Part shown: in pieces, positions 36,901 to 55,376 of the stretch
Layout of the letters: each line of letters opens with the position of its first letter
Position numbering within the stretch: position 1 is the stretch's first letter
From: Nymphaea colorata
Taxonomy: Eukaryota; Streptophyta; Magnoliopsida; Nymphaeales; Nymphaeaceae
NCBI RefSeq assembly: GCF_008831285.2
Contig: NC_045145.1
Location: forward strand, 19,360,040-19,424,039
Reading direction: 5' to 3'
DNA: 64,000 bases
Position numbers and translations under genes: made by a program
Notes under the pieces: generated by a model
Told to the model about the DNA's origin: nothing
Database searches by the model: none
The model's input: only the letters and a program-made list of their open reading frames with translations

Positions 36901-37930
36901 CAAGAGGGTTGAGATTGCACTCTTTGAAAAAAACGACGATCACTCATGACTTATCTACCTTAACTATCTTTTTTCTGCCACAGTAGTGAAATTAGTGGCT
37001 GCATTTCCATGTGCTTCAGATGCTTGAATGTAGAATGTGCCAACGTGATCCAAGGTTATGTTTAACACAAAGTAAATCTGACAGTGTTGCCCCCTTATTC
37101 TTCTGGACAAAGATTTTCACCGTCAGTAGTTACGTTATAATGACAAGGAACTCAATGCCCTCATTGCCGCATTTTCTATAACATGATCAGGGCTTCTTCT
37201 TTCTTTTCGTTTGTCTAGGCCAATGAAAAACCCAAGCTATATCAACTATGTGAATTGATTGTATAATTAGGCAAATTTCCTTGTAAAAGATACCTATGAT
37301 CTCCACCATTCATCATTATAAGAGATGGTAGTCATTGCAATGGTGTCCAATGGCTGAATGAGACTAACTAGGGTCGAGTATCTAGGTTCCTTTTGAAAAG
37401 AGATTTGGCAGATCTTTGGATCTGCTTTCACTGCCAAGTGTTTAGCTTAACCTTTTACTTTGTAGTAAATTTAGTAAACCAATCTTAATTTACAATGGGA
37501 GTAAAATTGAGAATTTTCTGGATATCTAAAAATTAGAACCGAATATGAACCAAAAACATCAAATAATAATCACAATCCTGACCGCCATCCATTTCATGTC
37601 TTGGTAATATTATATCCTTAAACATAATTAAGAAAACCTACTCCTCATTAATACTAAGCAAGAGACAAGAACAAGCAATTGGCCCCTACAATAGCCCAAG
37701 GTGTCCATGGATGCACTTCTCACGATCTAGTCACCCTGTACATGTTTTTGAATCGGGACTTAGGTTTTAAAAAAAAAATCAAAAAATTTCGTGTGCTTTT
37801 TGATAAATACTAGAAGTTAGAGCAAATGTTTTCCACAGCCCTAATTCAAAACCAGTTTTTACTAAAACCAAGCGTGCCTTGACCATCTAGTAAGTTGTAA
37901 ACTTCTTAATTATGATAAAGCAGCATTCTT
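34000..37930. other. Intergenic DNA, no supported gene
   Basis: Short frames only. A perfect hairpin at 36759-36787 is listed separately. The phrase TTCACCATATGTGTTG, present near 32860 and 34930, is a small dispersed repeat shared between two places. Nothing else stands out. Confidence 0.5.
36759..36787 (+). repeat. Perfect short hairpin
   Basis: Stem TTCTGACGCTT / AAGCGTCAGAA (11 bp) around a 7-nt loop, followed by CCCTATAGCTACAGCGTTAGG, which contains another GCGTTAG motif. This resembles subterminal repeats of plant DNA transposons, but I cannot define an element around it. Confidence 0.6.
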
Positions 37931-38486
37931 TGCCTGGGTTTTGATTGATTTAAACGCACCACCACCACCCCCACACACAAGCTCTCTACAGACTTCTCAA
38001 GATAAGTTAGATCATACGCGACAAGGGTGTCACTGTCAAGTTAAAGGCTCTTTGATAGACACAACTCTCTTACTGTGTTGTCTAAACCTCAGGTTTCTCA
38101 TGGTGTGGTGTTCTAGGGGCTCGGTGGTTGCCCTGCCCTCAATTCAAACACAAATGAATAAACAAAATAGTAGAGAGAGACGATATAATAAGGAGGAAGG
38201 CAAAGGTGAGTCGGCGAGGGCTCCCCCTCTGCCTTGAGTAGGTAGCAAGCAATTGAAAGGCACGTAAAGCAAGTGCTTTTCTCTTTCATGCAAAAAATGA
38301 GCAGCGAAGCAAGCATATATGCCTAACATTAATGTCAATTAAAGGTGATGCATGGTGCCCTCGTCCTACACCAGAATGACCAAACTAACCATTGCATTTT
38401 TCAGGCACCACCTTCAAGGTCACGCAGAGAAACAAACTACTCGTGCCCCAAATCAAGTGAGTGAAACTCCTGTTGTCAACCAACTC

Positions 38487-38522
<36 letters not shown>

Positions 38523-38523
38523 C
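38487..38523 (+). repeat. (CA)n(TA)n microsatellite
   Basis: Adjacent CA and TA dinucleotide runs, about 37 bp in all. Confidence 0.95.
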
Positions 38524-38529
38524 ACATGA

Positions 38530-40640
38530 CTACCCAAAATTCGTTGTTGAAGTTCAAATGGCATAATAGTCATTCGGATTTGAAAGCGATAATCTTAATG
38601 GGCATAAGCAATTCATATGTTTCCTTATGCTCCAAACATGGGTAATGTGTTCATATTTTGCAGTTCTTTTTATGAAAAGGATATTGGGAAAACGAAATTC
38701 AGTTCAACTAACGAACAATTTTCAAGAAAAGTTCAGTTCAGAAAAGAAAACCAATTCTAATTCAGATTCGGCATCAGCTTTTGCTGCTAAATCCAATGGG
38801 ATGTCCCAATGAGATGGAGGTCTGAATCTGATAAATGCAGGCAAGAATCAAATATCATATTGCTTTTGTACATCCGAGCTCAACCCCCCTCCTGATATCT
38901 CTGGTGAGTTCTGACTGGGTGCTAGCGAAATACAAGTGACTAAGAAGCCCGACAAGCTGGGCGAAGCTTTTTATTGACAAAAGCCATGACAAAAAGTAAC
39001 AAGGAACAATCAAAGCTTTTCCATTATAACAACTTAATTGAAATTTGAAAACTCATTTTGCTGGGGAAACTGTATCCAAACAAGTTCACTGAATATGAAG
39101 GCCAATTTGGTAACTTTCACATTGGAGCAATTGAGAGACAAAACTTTTTTTCATATGCGCACTTTTTTGGTAATATAGATTATAGAGTCCACCATCCACT
39201 TGGTCTCTCGCTGGTGTAAAGGTTGTGTGTGTCCACAAGCATCATCCTGTTTAAAGCAAAGAGTGAAAGATGGAACTCCACCGTCCTCGTCTCCTCTTTG
39301 TCACTTTTCATTTTTTAGATCGAGATTCTTTGGTTGGTCTGTATCTCCATAGGGGTTTATATATGTGTCGCCACTATGGATGAATGGTCTTCTCCGATAC
39401 AGCAGCAGTCTCACCACTGAGTTCCCCTATTGGGGAGGCCGTCCAGCAATAATGCAGGAGTTGAGGCGTCTTCATCACTTTCGTCTTCTGATCACCGGCG
39501 GGAAGAATGTGACACGCAGTATTGTTCTCTTTGCCTTGCTGTTCACTCATCTCTGCTGCCAATCTGGTACCTCTCTCTCTCTCTCTCTGTACCGGTTGCC
39601 CTTCTTGCATGACTAGTGTGCCGCTAAAAGATTTGTGTTTTAGCTTCACTATCTTCGAAATCTGGCAAGCTTCTTCACTAACATTACAGAAAAAGTTGAC
39701 AAGCTTACCTGAATGTGTGCACTTTTTTTCTTCAATTAAGTTTGAAGCTTAACTTTGACCTAAGTTTTACAAAATCAAAACCACGAAAAACCAAAAACAA
39801 TGGAATGGTAGGATTCAAACTTCAAATTATGAGCATTATATTGGGAATGTACGCCAATTATATATAATCTATAGCCACAAGTTACTACATTAATCCTCTA
39901 AATGGGTCGATTTTGCAGCTATATACGGCTAACAAAATAAGCAAGCATTTGAGAAGGGGTTATTTGGTCAGCATTGTTTGTCCACACACATGCGCGTTTG
40001 CACAGACACACACTATATGTGCCAATTAAGACTGTATGGACAAGTTACTTCACTTGTAAGATATGCTAGAAAGGCATCTCATTGTGCAAGTGTTTTTGGT
40101 GGCAATACGACAAGACGGTACGAAAGAACTGAACCACCATCAAAATCCACATATTTCCTAATTGGTGTCCCATCATGAGTACAGTAGAAAAACACATTTA
40201 GTATTACACATCACAAATAGAGTGATCACTTGAACTTCATTGCCCTTTGCCTTGTGATTCGAAACTATCATTAGGACACCTGGCTTCACTCAAAATTTTA
40301 AAGTAGCTAAGCCTCCTCAAGTTAATAATATGAAATTCTATGATACCTATCAAAATCACCTGTACTGTCTCTTCCACGGAAGGAACTTGTGTATATGACC
40401 ATAAATTGACAGGGTGATGCCATTTAAAGTAGGATGTCCTTCAAAAACAAAAAGCAGTCTTAGTTTAAGTTCTTTTAGATCAAATTGGATCACTTTTCGT
40501 CCAAATTGCATTACTTAATATAACAAAATGTCACTATAGCAGCTTTTTTTTCTCTCATTAACTAGTTTAAAGTAGCTTTGCCATGTATACTTGGCCGAAA
40601 GAATAATAATGCAGTTTGTCACTCAGAAGTGTAGCTTTAC
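38530..40640. other. Intergenic DNA, no supported gene
   Basis: Short frames only. A segment at 39360-39600 has overlapping frames of 60-91 codons on both strands, ending in a CT run, but none has a recognised domain. Confidence 0.45.
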
Positions 40641-40643
40641 ATT

Positions 40644-40815
40644 GGGGGTTGTTTGGCAGCTGGAACAGTATGAGAGTGTTCTGTAGATCTATCTCAAAAA
40701 TTAGGGCACATTCATTGAACACTATCACTAGAATCTGTCGACAAAGAATCTGCCTTAATTTTTGAAATGGATTCATAAAATACTCACATACTGTTTCATC
40801 TTTCAAACGACCCCC
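40644..40815. mobile_element. Foldback MITE, 172 bp
   Basis: Starts GGGGGTTGTTTGG and ends CCAAACGACCCCC-like (TTCAAACGACCCCC). When the right half is reverse-complemented it matches the left half over about 70 bp, including CAGTATG and CAAAAATTA, so nearly the whole element is one long imperfect palindrome. It has no coding capacity. Such elements are non-autonomous DNA transposons mobilised by a transposase elsewhere. The target-site duplication is not clear. Confidence 0.85.
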
Positions 40816-41556
40816 TAACCTCCCGATAGGAAATCTTCCTTCCGTGGCCTGGCCTACTTGATCAACCCCTTAAATCAGACAGCGCATGCCAATCTTCAAT
40901 GCATCGTTTGTACTTGAAAAGCATAAACCATTTTGACACTACCAATCGTAAAGGAGAGACGGAAGAAGAGTACCCAAGCTCTGCGAATCCTTTAAAAAGT
41001 AAAGGAAGATAAAATCAGCAGCTGCATGTGGCGATGATACTGCTGCAAAGCGCCTCAAAGCGAGGCAAATTGACGTGGCTCTCTTTATGGCACTAAGTGC
41101 ACTCTTGATGTCATAAAGCAACATAGATCCCTTGACAATAAAATAGTTGTAGGCAAAAGCCGGTCCGATCTACTTCATCCAGTTCTTCTCTCTCTTTCAT
41201 CTTTTATGCCCAAACACAACACAGGTGCAGTAGGTGCAAGGGCTGGTGTGGGCATGCTGTGGGAAATTGGTCGCACTTACTCACAAAAAGTGATTATCTT
41301 TGTATTGAAGTTTTCATGATCCTTAAAACATTTAAATTATATAACTAGTACTCCTTAACCAAAATTTTCTGATTCCACCCGTAAGTGACAGCAGTTGAAT
41401 TGTTTGGCTTAAGTTTTAGGTATTCATCTATCGACAGTGGTCGACAAAATAAATTGAAATACAAAATCAATTGCAGATTAAGCCTTTAAAAAGATAAACC
41501 ACGGAACGATTGCAAATCTCTTTTATGCTCTGTTCCATGTAGTAAACAGATTTTCA

Positions 41557-41702
41557 GGGCCGTTTGGTAGAAAGAATAGTCTATCAATATTTCAGGAATC
41601 TACTTAAAAAATTTGAAACAAATTCATGTTTGTGAACCTGTCCAAATCGGGCAGATATATAAGACACATATAAATTGTTCTTTGTTCTTACTGCCAAACT
41701 AC
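41557..41702. mobile_element. MITE-like inverted-repeat element
   Basis: Left end GGGCCGTTTGGTAGAAAGAA. The right end, reverse-complemented, reads TAGTTTGGCAGTAAGAA, so about 15-18 bp form imperfect terminal inverted repeats. AT-rich noncoding interior. It lies about 100 bp upstream of the X8-protein reading frame and could be part of that promoter region. Confidence 0.6.
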
Positions 41703-41809
41703 TTAGAAAGTATCCCCTGTGATTAGTGACTATCACGAAGACAAACAGAAATGGAAAAAAAAAAAAAAAGAAAGAAAGAAACGAACGGTAGTAAACTCAC
41801 AGGTGACTA

Positions 41810-42963
41810 ATGATTAGAATCGGAGCAGCGAATGAAGAAACAGCTTGTAGTTGGATCACGAATTGGCCTGTCTTCTTCGTTGCTGATGCAGATGCCCGGA
41901 GATTGATGACCGCGAAGGAAGCCGATGTCATCCCCGCGCCGGACGTTGGTGGCAGCTTCGCATTCCCGCCGTTTTCATTGCCGGAGAACCCAAGCACGGG
42001 GTCCACCAGCCCTCCGGCGCCTCTATACTGCATCTACCCACCCGTCATCACCTTCCCGCCATACTCTGAAGCCCCGCCGCCGCCGCCCTTCTACTTCACC
42101 CCCGTCATCCCCATCAACCCACCGCCCGCCCCCATCCCGAACCCACCAGGTACCATCCCAAGCCCACCCCAGATCGTGCCGAACCCACCAACCATCTACG
42201 TGCCCAACCCCCCGGAAAGCATCCCTAGCCCACCCCCTTCCTATGTCCCCAGCCCACCACAGACCGTCCCAAGCCCACCAGTTGGATACGTACCAAACCC
42301 GCCCGCAACGTTCCCAAGCCCGCCCAGCACTAGCTTCCCACCGGTGTTTCAGCCGCCGGTGCTGTACCCACCTCCGTCGGCTCCTCCTCCGCCGCCGGGA
42401 GGGCGGTGGGGATCTGGTGCGTTGCCAAGCCGGCCGTCCCGGAGCCCATCATACAGGAGGCCATGGACTACGCTTGCGGGTCGGGTGCGGACTGTGAATC
42501 GATCCAGAACGCAGGGCCCTGCTTCAGCCCCAACACGCTGCTCAACCACGCGTCTTTTGCCTTCAATAGCTACTGGCAGAGGACGAAGGCCGCTGGTGGG
42601 ACCTGTGATTTCGGTGGGACCGCCATGATCGTCACTACCGACCCAAGTAAGTTCTTTGTTGCTCTCTCCCTTCCCCTTTTGTGACGGTTGTGTTTTTTTC
42701 CTTCTTTATTAATGCGGAGTTAAATAAATCACATAATAAATATAAACTTGCTTATTTGAATATTTATCTATTCATTCATTTAAATTGATATTTACGCATT
42801 TCATATTAATGGGTATGTATCTGTTTTTTTTTTTTTCAAAATGATATACATGGGGGGAGAGCATTGAATTTGTCCGCCTGGTTAATTTCCATTCACTTAC
42901 TCGTTCTTGTTCATCTTCCTAATTACAGGCTACGACGGATGCCATTTCCTTTACAACGTCTGA
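41810..42963 (+). CDS. Proline-rich X8-domain (CBM43) protein, apparent frameshift
   Basis: The first part (41810 to about 42400) encodes a Pro-rich region with repeats of the form NPP...PSPP, a wall-protein-like linker. The X8 domain follows in another frame from about 42406 (WCVAKPAVPEPI, then CGSGADC, CFSPNTL, SYWQRTKAAGGTCDFGG) and ends through a spliced exon. Exon 1 ends at 42646 with donor GTAAGT. Exon 2 is 42929-42963, after acceptor TTACAG, and adds YDGCHFLYNV and a stop. The six Cys of X8 are present. X8/CBM43 domains bind beta-1,3-glucan (callose), and such proteins usually enter the secretory pathway. The switch from Pro-rich frame to X8 frame near 42395-42410 needs one lost or two gained bases, and there is no room for an intron, so this is either a real mutation or a sequence error. 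The start is uncertain. The first Met gives only a weak hydrophobic stretch (WPVFFVADA) before ARRLM, so an upstream signal-peptide exon ending at an acceptor near 41898 is possible. Confidence 0.82.
42647..42928 (+). other. Intron of the X8-domain gene
   Basis: GTAAGT donor and TTACAG acceptor. Splicing recreates the Ser codon AGC of the motif DPSYDGCHF, which is conserved in X8 proteins, and this supports the boundary strongly. Confidence 0.92.
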
Positions 42964-43177
42964 GATATCAATTCATGCAGCCGACTGCTTTCAAGAGGTC
43001 AAGTCCATTTCAATGACCATTGACATCCAATTTGCACAGGAGGCACAACCAAAGCAATATATGAGATGGAATTTTACGGCCATTTCTGCCTAGCTTTTCT
43101 TTCTTTTGTCAGTAGTTGCACAACAGCTCTAGTCTATAGAATATCAGGAACTTGAATTTTTCCTTTTCTTTTACTTT

Positions 43178-43183
43178 AATAAA
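43178..43183 (+). terminator. Possible poly(A) signal of the X8 gene
   Basis: AATAAA about 215 bp after the stop codon, in T-rich sequence. Plant signals are loose, so this is a candidate only. Confidence 0.4.
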
Positions 43184-43525
43184 CAGTCAGCTACCTGTAC
43201 TATCACTTCTGTTCATTCATAAGCGCATAAAACTAGCTAATGGAGCTTCTAATCTGAACCAAGGTGATTTCCTGTTGCCATAATATATATAGCGCGCGCA
43301 CACACGCACACACAGACTGCATTCTTTTCTAAATCAGAAAAGTTAAAAGAACAAGACACTGAGAGAACATAGTCCTGGCAAACATGGATGATATATAGAC
43401 CACCCATGAGCACAAATACATGCAACTTCTTCATACCAAACACTTATACAAACACCAAACTTGCATACTTATATATGTATTGCTGCTTCGCTTCCCAGTC
43501 CAGACATACGTACGACTGTAGTAGT

Positions 43526-44167
43526 TTATGATCTCGTCATCATGGCGATAAAGTCTTCAAAGCTAACGTAGCCATCCCCATCTCCGTCCACCTTCTTGAT
43601 CATCCTGAGGCAGTCTTCCAGTGTGCAACCCTCATCCCCTAGGGCCACAAAGACTCGGTGCAGCTCGTAAACAGATATCTTGCCGTCTCGATCCGTGTCG
43701 AACACGTTAAATGCATCGATCAGATCGGCCGCAGCCGCCGCCGACGCCACCATGCTCACCCTGTCAAACTCCTCCATATTGATGAAACCATCTCCGTCCT
43801 CATCGGCGTTGGTCAGCATCCTCATGACCTCCTCATCGCTCGATTCGTCTCCCAGTCGTCTCAGTATCGACCCTAGCTCGTAACAGGAGATCTTCCCGTC
43901 TCCGTCCTTGTCGAACATCTTGAACACCTGATCGACCTCCCATTGTGGTGACGGCGAGTAGAACCCGCCGCTGGAAGGGGAGGCAAAGGTTATCTCGGGG
44001 GAAGCAGATGCCCTCGCGGTCCCTTGCATCGGTTTGTGCTGTCTCGGAGAGGCCGAGACACTCTTAGACATCTCGCCTGGGGTTGATGAGAGAGGAGGAT
44101 TCCGTTTGGAGGAACCAGTCCTCATGATCTTAAATGACCCACTGTGCTTGAGATCAGAGAGCTTCAT
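43526..44167 (-). CDS. Calmodulin-like protein (CML) with four EF-hands
   Basis: Intronless frame of 213 residues from the chosen Met (MKLSDLKHSGSF). An in-frame Met 45 codons upstream (44302) exists, but plant CMLs of this kind usually begin MKL..., and the upstream part has leader-like composition. Residues 1-75 are a Ser/Pro/basic extension. EF-hand loops are at 86-97 (DKDGDGKISCYE), 122-133 (DEDGDGFINMEE), 157-168 (DTDRDGKISVYE) and 194-205 (DGDGDGYVSFED). All have Asp at position 1 and Gly at position 6. The last has Asp rather than Glu at position 12, which may weaken calcium binding or favour magnesium. The role is calcium sensing and target binding in signalling. No catalytic domain is fused. 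The gene is convergent with the X8 gene, with 562 bp between the stop codons. A TATA-like CTTTTAAAGG lies upstream near 44245. Confidence 0.92.
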   Translation of the reverse strand: MKLSDLKHSGSFKIMRTGSSKRNPPLSSTPGEMSKSVSASPRQHKPMQGTARASASPEITFASPSSGGFYSPSPQWEVDQVFKMFDKDGDGKISCYELGSILRRLGDESSDEEVMRMLTNADEDGDGFINMEEFDRVSMVASAAAAADLIDAFNVFDTDRDGKISVYELHRVFVALGDEGCTLEDCLRMIKKVDGDGDGYVSFEDFIAMMTRS

Positions 44168-44302
44168 TCTCTGAAAAATTTTCCGGTGGCCGGAAATATG
44201 GGAATGTAGACTTGTGGGGAGTAGGAGAGGAGGAAGGGGACCTTTAAAAGGAGCATCCCGTGCATGGGGTGCAACTTCGTGGAAGTTTCTCTGGGAGAAC
44301 AA

Positions 44303-45930
44303 TTACATGAAAGTCTCCATAGTGGTTGAGGGACAAGTTCCGAGTGACAACTTGGGAAAGATGGCTCTGAATGATGCTGTTAAACAAGCACAGCAGATTC
44401 AGAAAGAGGAAAGGTGAGTACAGTTTTAGGCAAATTTGGTGTGATATTCTTTCGCTCTTTATTCTTTTATTCTCTTTTGCTTTTTCCCTCTTGGCTGGCA
44501 ACTTGTGGGTAGGAAAAACTTCGACTCCCGATGTTATGTGAGGAAAGAATTAATGGAAATGTACACGAGCAGCTGGTCTTTAATGGCCATGTGGGATTGG
44601 GAAAAGACTGGCCTCAGGTAATGTGACAGAACACCTGAAATGCCATTGTATTAGGCAAAAAAAAAATCAAAAGGTAAAGAATGAAAAAGGAAAGAGCGTA
44701 AATGTTAAAGCCACACTACGTCAGGAACTTCTTTCTGGTACAAATCTACCTGAATCGAGAAGCAACGCAGCAGCTTCGTGGAGGAGTCATCCACTGCTGC
44801 ATGCTGCAGATTCAGTATTCATTTATTTCTAGTTCAAAACAGCACCACGTAACTCCCTCACTAACTTTGGTCCACTAGTACTCAATTACACCAGCGGCAG
44901 CGACTTCTCATGTCACAGACCCGTCAACAGCAGTTGCTATGATCAGAAGGCATGAATGCATGCATGGAAAGCGCAATCGTTCAGCAATATTCTCATAGAA
45001 AAGAAAAGAGGACGCCTCCCTTGATTAACAACTTCGTCGAGAACTTGCAACTCATTTTTTACTAACCCCGCTCACTTCAAACTCCAAAAAGTGGTCAGTC
45101 TTTAGGTACATATAAATAGTTGGTATTCATTCTACGTATACATTCAGGACAAGGCCGACAAGAATATGAAGCCAGCAATTGATCTTCGTCATCACTCTGA
45201 TTCCACTAAAGATTGATAAGATTAAAAGTAAATTAGCCATATCTGTATGTCTATTCAGTGTCAGAATGATGTGTCCATGTAACAGGCCTCTGCAGTTGTT
45301 TTAGTCGACCTCCCTTTTGTTTTCTTCCGGTAAAATTTTTGTTTGTGATGGGATTGAGATTACATGCACTGATCAGACAAAATTTTCTTGATTGGTTTTC
45401 ACTCCACTATTAGCAATAGCACTAGAGTAATACACAAGCTGATACGAGACACAACAACTGCATAATATTTCTCTGAGGGAAAAAAGAATGCTTGATACTT
45501 GGTTCGATATTTAGATTTTCTTTCTTTGTTTGTGATGAGGACATCCTCAATGATCTGATCACCACCTGGTAGTTATGCTCTGTTCGGTGAAAACTGAGAC
45601 CTAATCCAATTAATGTTTGTGCTCCTTACATGGCCGTGTTTCGTTGAAACAAGAGGCAGTTGGGTCAAACACCGACTGCACAAGCAAGCAACCATGCACC
45701 TGTGAGATAGGCATTTAACAAAAAAAAAATCTCCCCTTTTTGTTTTTGTCCTCACAGGGAGGCTCTTGCTCATTTTTAGCCACAGAATACACAACCTGCT
45801 TCAAATTGACAGTAGCTAGGACAAGATTTCATGCATAGAACACAAGTTTGTTCTTCAAAAATCACCATCAATCTTTTGCCAAATGATGACATGAGCATTT
45901 TCTGCTGTGTTTCTTAATAATTAGTTGAAT
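44303..45930. other. Upstream region of the CML gene, no further gene
   Basis: AT-rich noncoding DNA with short frames lacking any domain. The right part may also hold distal promoter sequence, but I see nothing definable. Confidence 0.5.
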
Positions 45931-45936
45931 GCATGG

Positions 45937-46075
45937 CAGTAGCGGAGCTAATTGCCCAAATCAGCCTATCAAAAATTTTATTGGGATGACTCAAAAATTC
46001 TATATGTTGCCCACACTCTGACTTGAATTTGTAATTCTAGGGCCTCTCAGCCAAAAAAATTCTGGTTTCGCTGTG
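45937..46075. mobile_element. MITE-like element of the GCGGAGC family
   Basis: Left end CAGTAGCGGAGCTAATT and right end AATTCTGGTTTCGCTGTG are imperfect inverted complements about 140 bp apart. The left end matches the termini of the elements at 28571, 24400 and 23277. Noncoding. Confidence 0.55.
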
Positions 46076-46357
46076 TATGCACAGCAATACCAAGGACTAC
46101 CAAACGTAGTGATTTGCATTACAGGGTCTTGTCAAGTCTTAGATAATGTTTTTAAATAGATTCAAGCCAGTGTCGTCTCTTGAGTTGATCTCATATAATC
46201 AATGAGGCCCAAGAACGTCAACGATGTTTACAATAATCACAGTCCGTCAACAAAAAAGGCCGGTAATTAAAGGTTCTAAATATATTTATAACATTGGTAA
46301 TAGAGAGCTCCATGTTATTCTTTACTTGGGTTGTGCAAAAGCAAGGAGAGTTAGAGC

Positions 46358-46840
46358 TAGAGGTGAACAATGAGTCGGCTACTCGAGTTTGACTCGTTAA
46401 AGCTCGACTCGTGAATGAGTTTGAGCCGAATCATTTGCTTAATGAGTCGAACTCGAGGTCATGAGCCGACTCGTTCAAATAATCGAGTTGAGTTCAAGTT
46501 CATTGAGCTCGACTTGACTTGAAAATGATGTGTAGCGCTTTTTTAAATATCCGACCTGTTTTTTTAATTAGAAAACCGGTATATTGACGTTAAATAATTA
46601 TGTAAGTTTTTTCCAAAAGCTCATTCAAGTTTATCTAGGCTTAATTGAGTCGAGCTCGATTTATGACAAAGTAATAGTTCATATATTCAAACGAGTTTGT
46701 TGAGCCTTCATTGAATCGAGCTCGACATGTAACTGCAGAGTTGAGCTGAACTACTTCTATCGAGCTATTTTTGAGCCAGAGGTGGAGATTTCATTAATCG
46801 AACTAAACTCAAGAAGACTGAACTCTCGTGCACGCCCTTA
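46358..46840. mobile_element. Non-autonomous hAT-like element, 483 bp, with 8-bp target-site duplication
   Basis: Begins TAGAGGTGAACA and ends GTGCACGCCCTTA, giving short imperfect inverted ends of the form TA..GG.G. It is flanked by GTTAGAGC (46350-46357) and GTTGGAGC (46841-46848), an 8-bp direct repeat with one mismatch. Eight-bp duplications are the mark of hAT transposases. The interior is packed with short subterminal motifs of the type GAGCTCGA, GACTCG and GAGTCGA in both orientations, which are typical hAT transposase-binding clusters. No coding capacity. Confidence 0.8.
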
Positions 46841-46848
46841 GTTGGAGC

Positions 46849-48081
46849 ACCTAGCTGTCTCAAATGCATCAACATTCACAAGGGTCCGATCGGCTCACAA
46901 AATCGAGCGATTTTCATATATTAAATCTGCGCGTTGTCGAGACGGTAAAAATTCGCCGAGCCGCTCGCTTCTGCAGAACGATTCGGTGGTGCGCTCGAGT
47001 TGTTGCGGAGGGTCAATATTCCGTCTTACATAGTTACATCGTCCAGATTTATTGAATCGTCCGGATCATTCAAGAGAACGCACTGAACTGCAAGAGTCCG
47101 ACCCTGTTAAAATCCTGGAGAGAAAAATAAGTTATCGACGGAGAAAGGGGCCTTCAACGAAAGTTCAACAGTTTCGTCGACGATTCTATTCGACTCTCGC
47201 GGATTCCGAGCGACACGATCGCATCTCTCTCTGCATCTTTGGCGCTTTTTGCGCAATCTTTTGATTATCTGAGGTAATTTTTCTGGGTCATTTAGGCCTT
47301 TTTTGCCTACCCAAACTTTCGATTCATTTGAACTAGGGCTCAATTCGGGGTTTTTTTTTTCAGTTGGTTCCGTTTCTTTTTTTTTTTTCGTTGTGGTTGC
47401 ATCTGAATTAGGGCTCGATTTTGCGGTTTTGTTGGCCCTGTTAAATATTTTCTTCTTCTTTCTCTACGTTCATGAAAATATGCAGAACCAGCGGACAATG
47501 TCGTTAATGATGGTTCTTGTTTCTCACCGGTTTTATATTTGGTAGTTATCTTCTTCTGTTTTCTGAGGATCTAATTTTGCCTTGGAAGGGTTCCGTTGGC
47601 CGCCGCGCTTCTCTATAACCAACACGTTACTAATAGAAACACTACGAATCCATTTGATTGTATGTCTTTGACTGGAAATATTGATTGTGGTTATATGTGA
47701 CCATCGGTATCCTGTGTAGAACGGAATACTTAATTTCTGTCTTGGTGTCTTGGTTCTTGCTGAGTCATGAATCGGTTCTGCCATGTTACCTCAATGAATG
47801 GTTGCCTATCGGTCGATGAGCATGCTACAGGAGCAATAGTTGATCTTTCTACTTGAATGGTTCCCTTAAACTGTGAACTTTTCATTGGAGGGTGGTCTCC
47901 CAATGATTAGACTAGGCTAACAGAATGGCTTTCTTTCCCTTTTACGGAAACTCGAATGCTTTACCGTAAGAAGTAATGTTGGTTATATTTACAAGAATGA
48001 ACCACGATTCACTCTTTTCCCTATTTAACATTTTCAATTGTTGGGCAGATAACAGAAGGAGGTTATTTGAAATAAGAAAAG
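46849..48081 (+). promoter_or_regulatory. SRP54: Promoter and 5' leader of SRP54, with probable leader intron
   Basis: A noncoding first exon probably ends at GATTATCTGAG (47273), followed by donor GTAATT. The leader intron would run 47274-48048 with acceptor TTGGGCAG, leaving 33 bp before the ATG. Within the intron two similar blocks occur (ACTAGGGCTC near 47333 and ATTAGGGCTC near 47407), each followed by a T-rich run. The transcription start cannot be placed exactly. Confidence 0.5.

Positions 48082-55376
<7,295 letters not shown>

Noticed and set aside
41925..42497. 190-codon Ser/Pro/Arg-rich frame overlapping the X8 gene
   Set aside because: Third-frame shadow of the proline-repeat region. 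Neither the wall-repeat pattern nor X8 is in this frame.
44168..44302. 45-codon upstream extension of the CML
   Set aside because: In frame, but the Met at 44167 starts the usual CML beginning and the extension has no conserved feature. Kept as an alternative start only.
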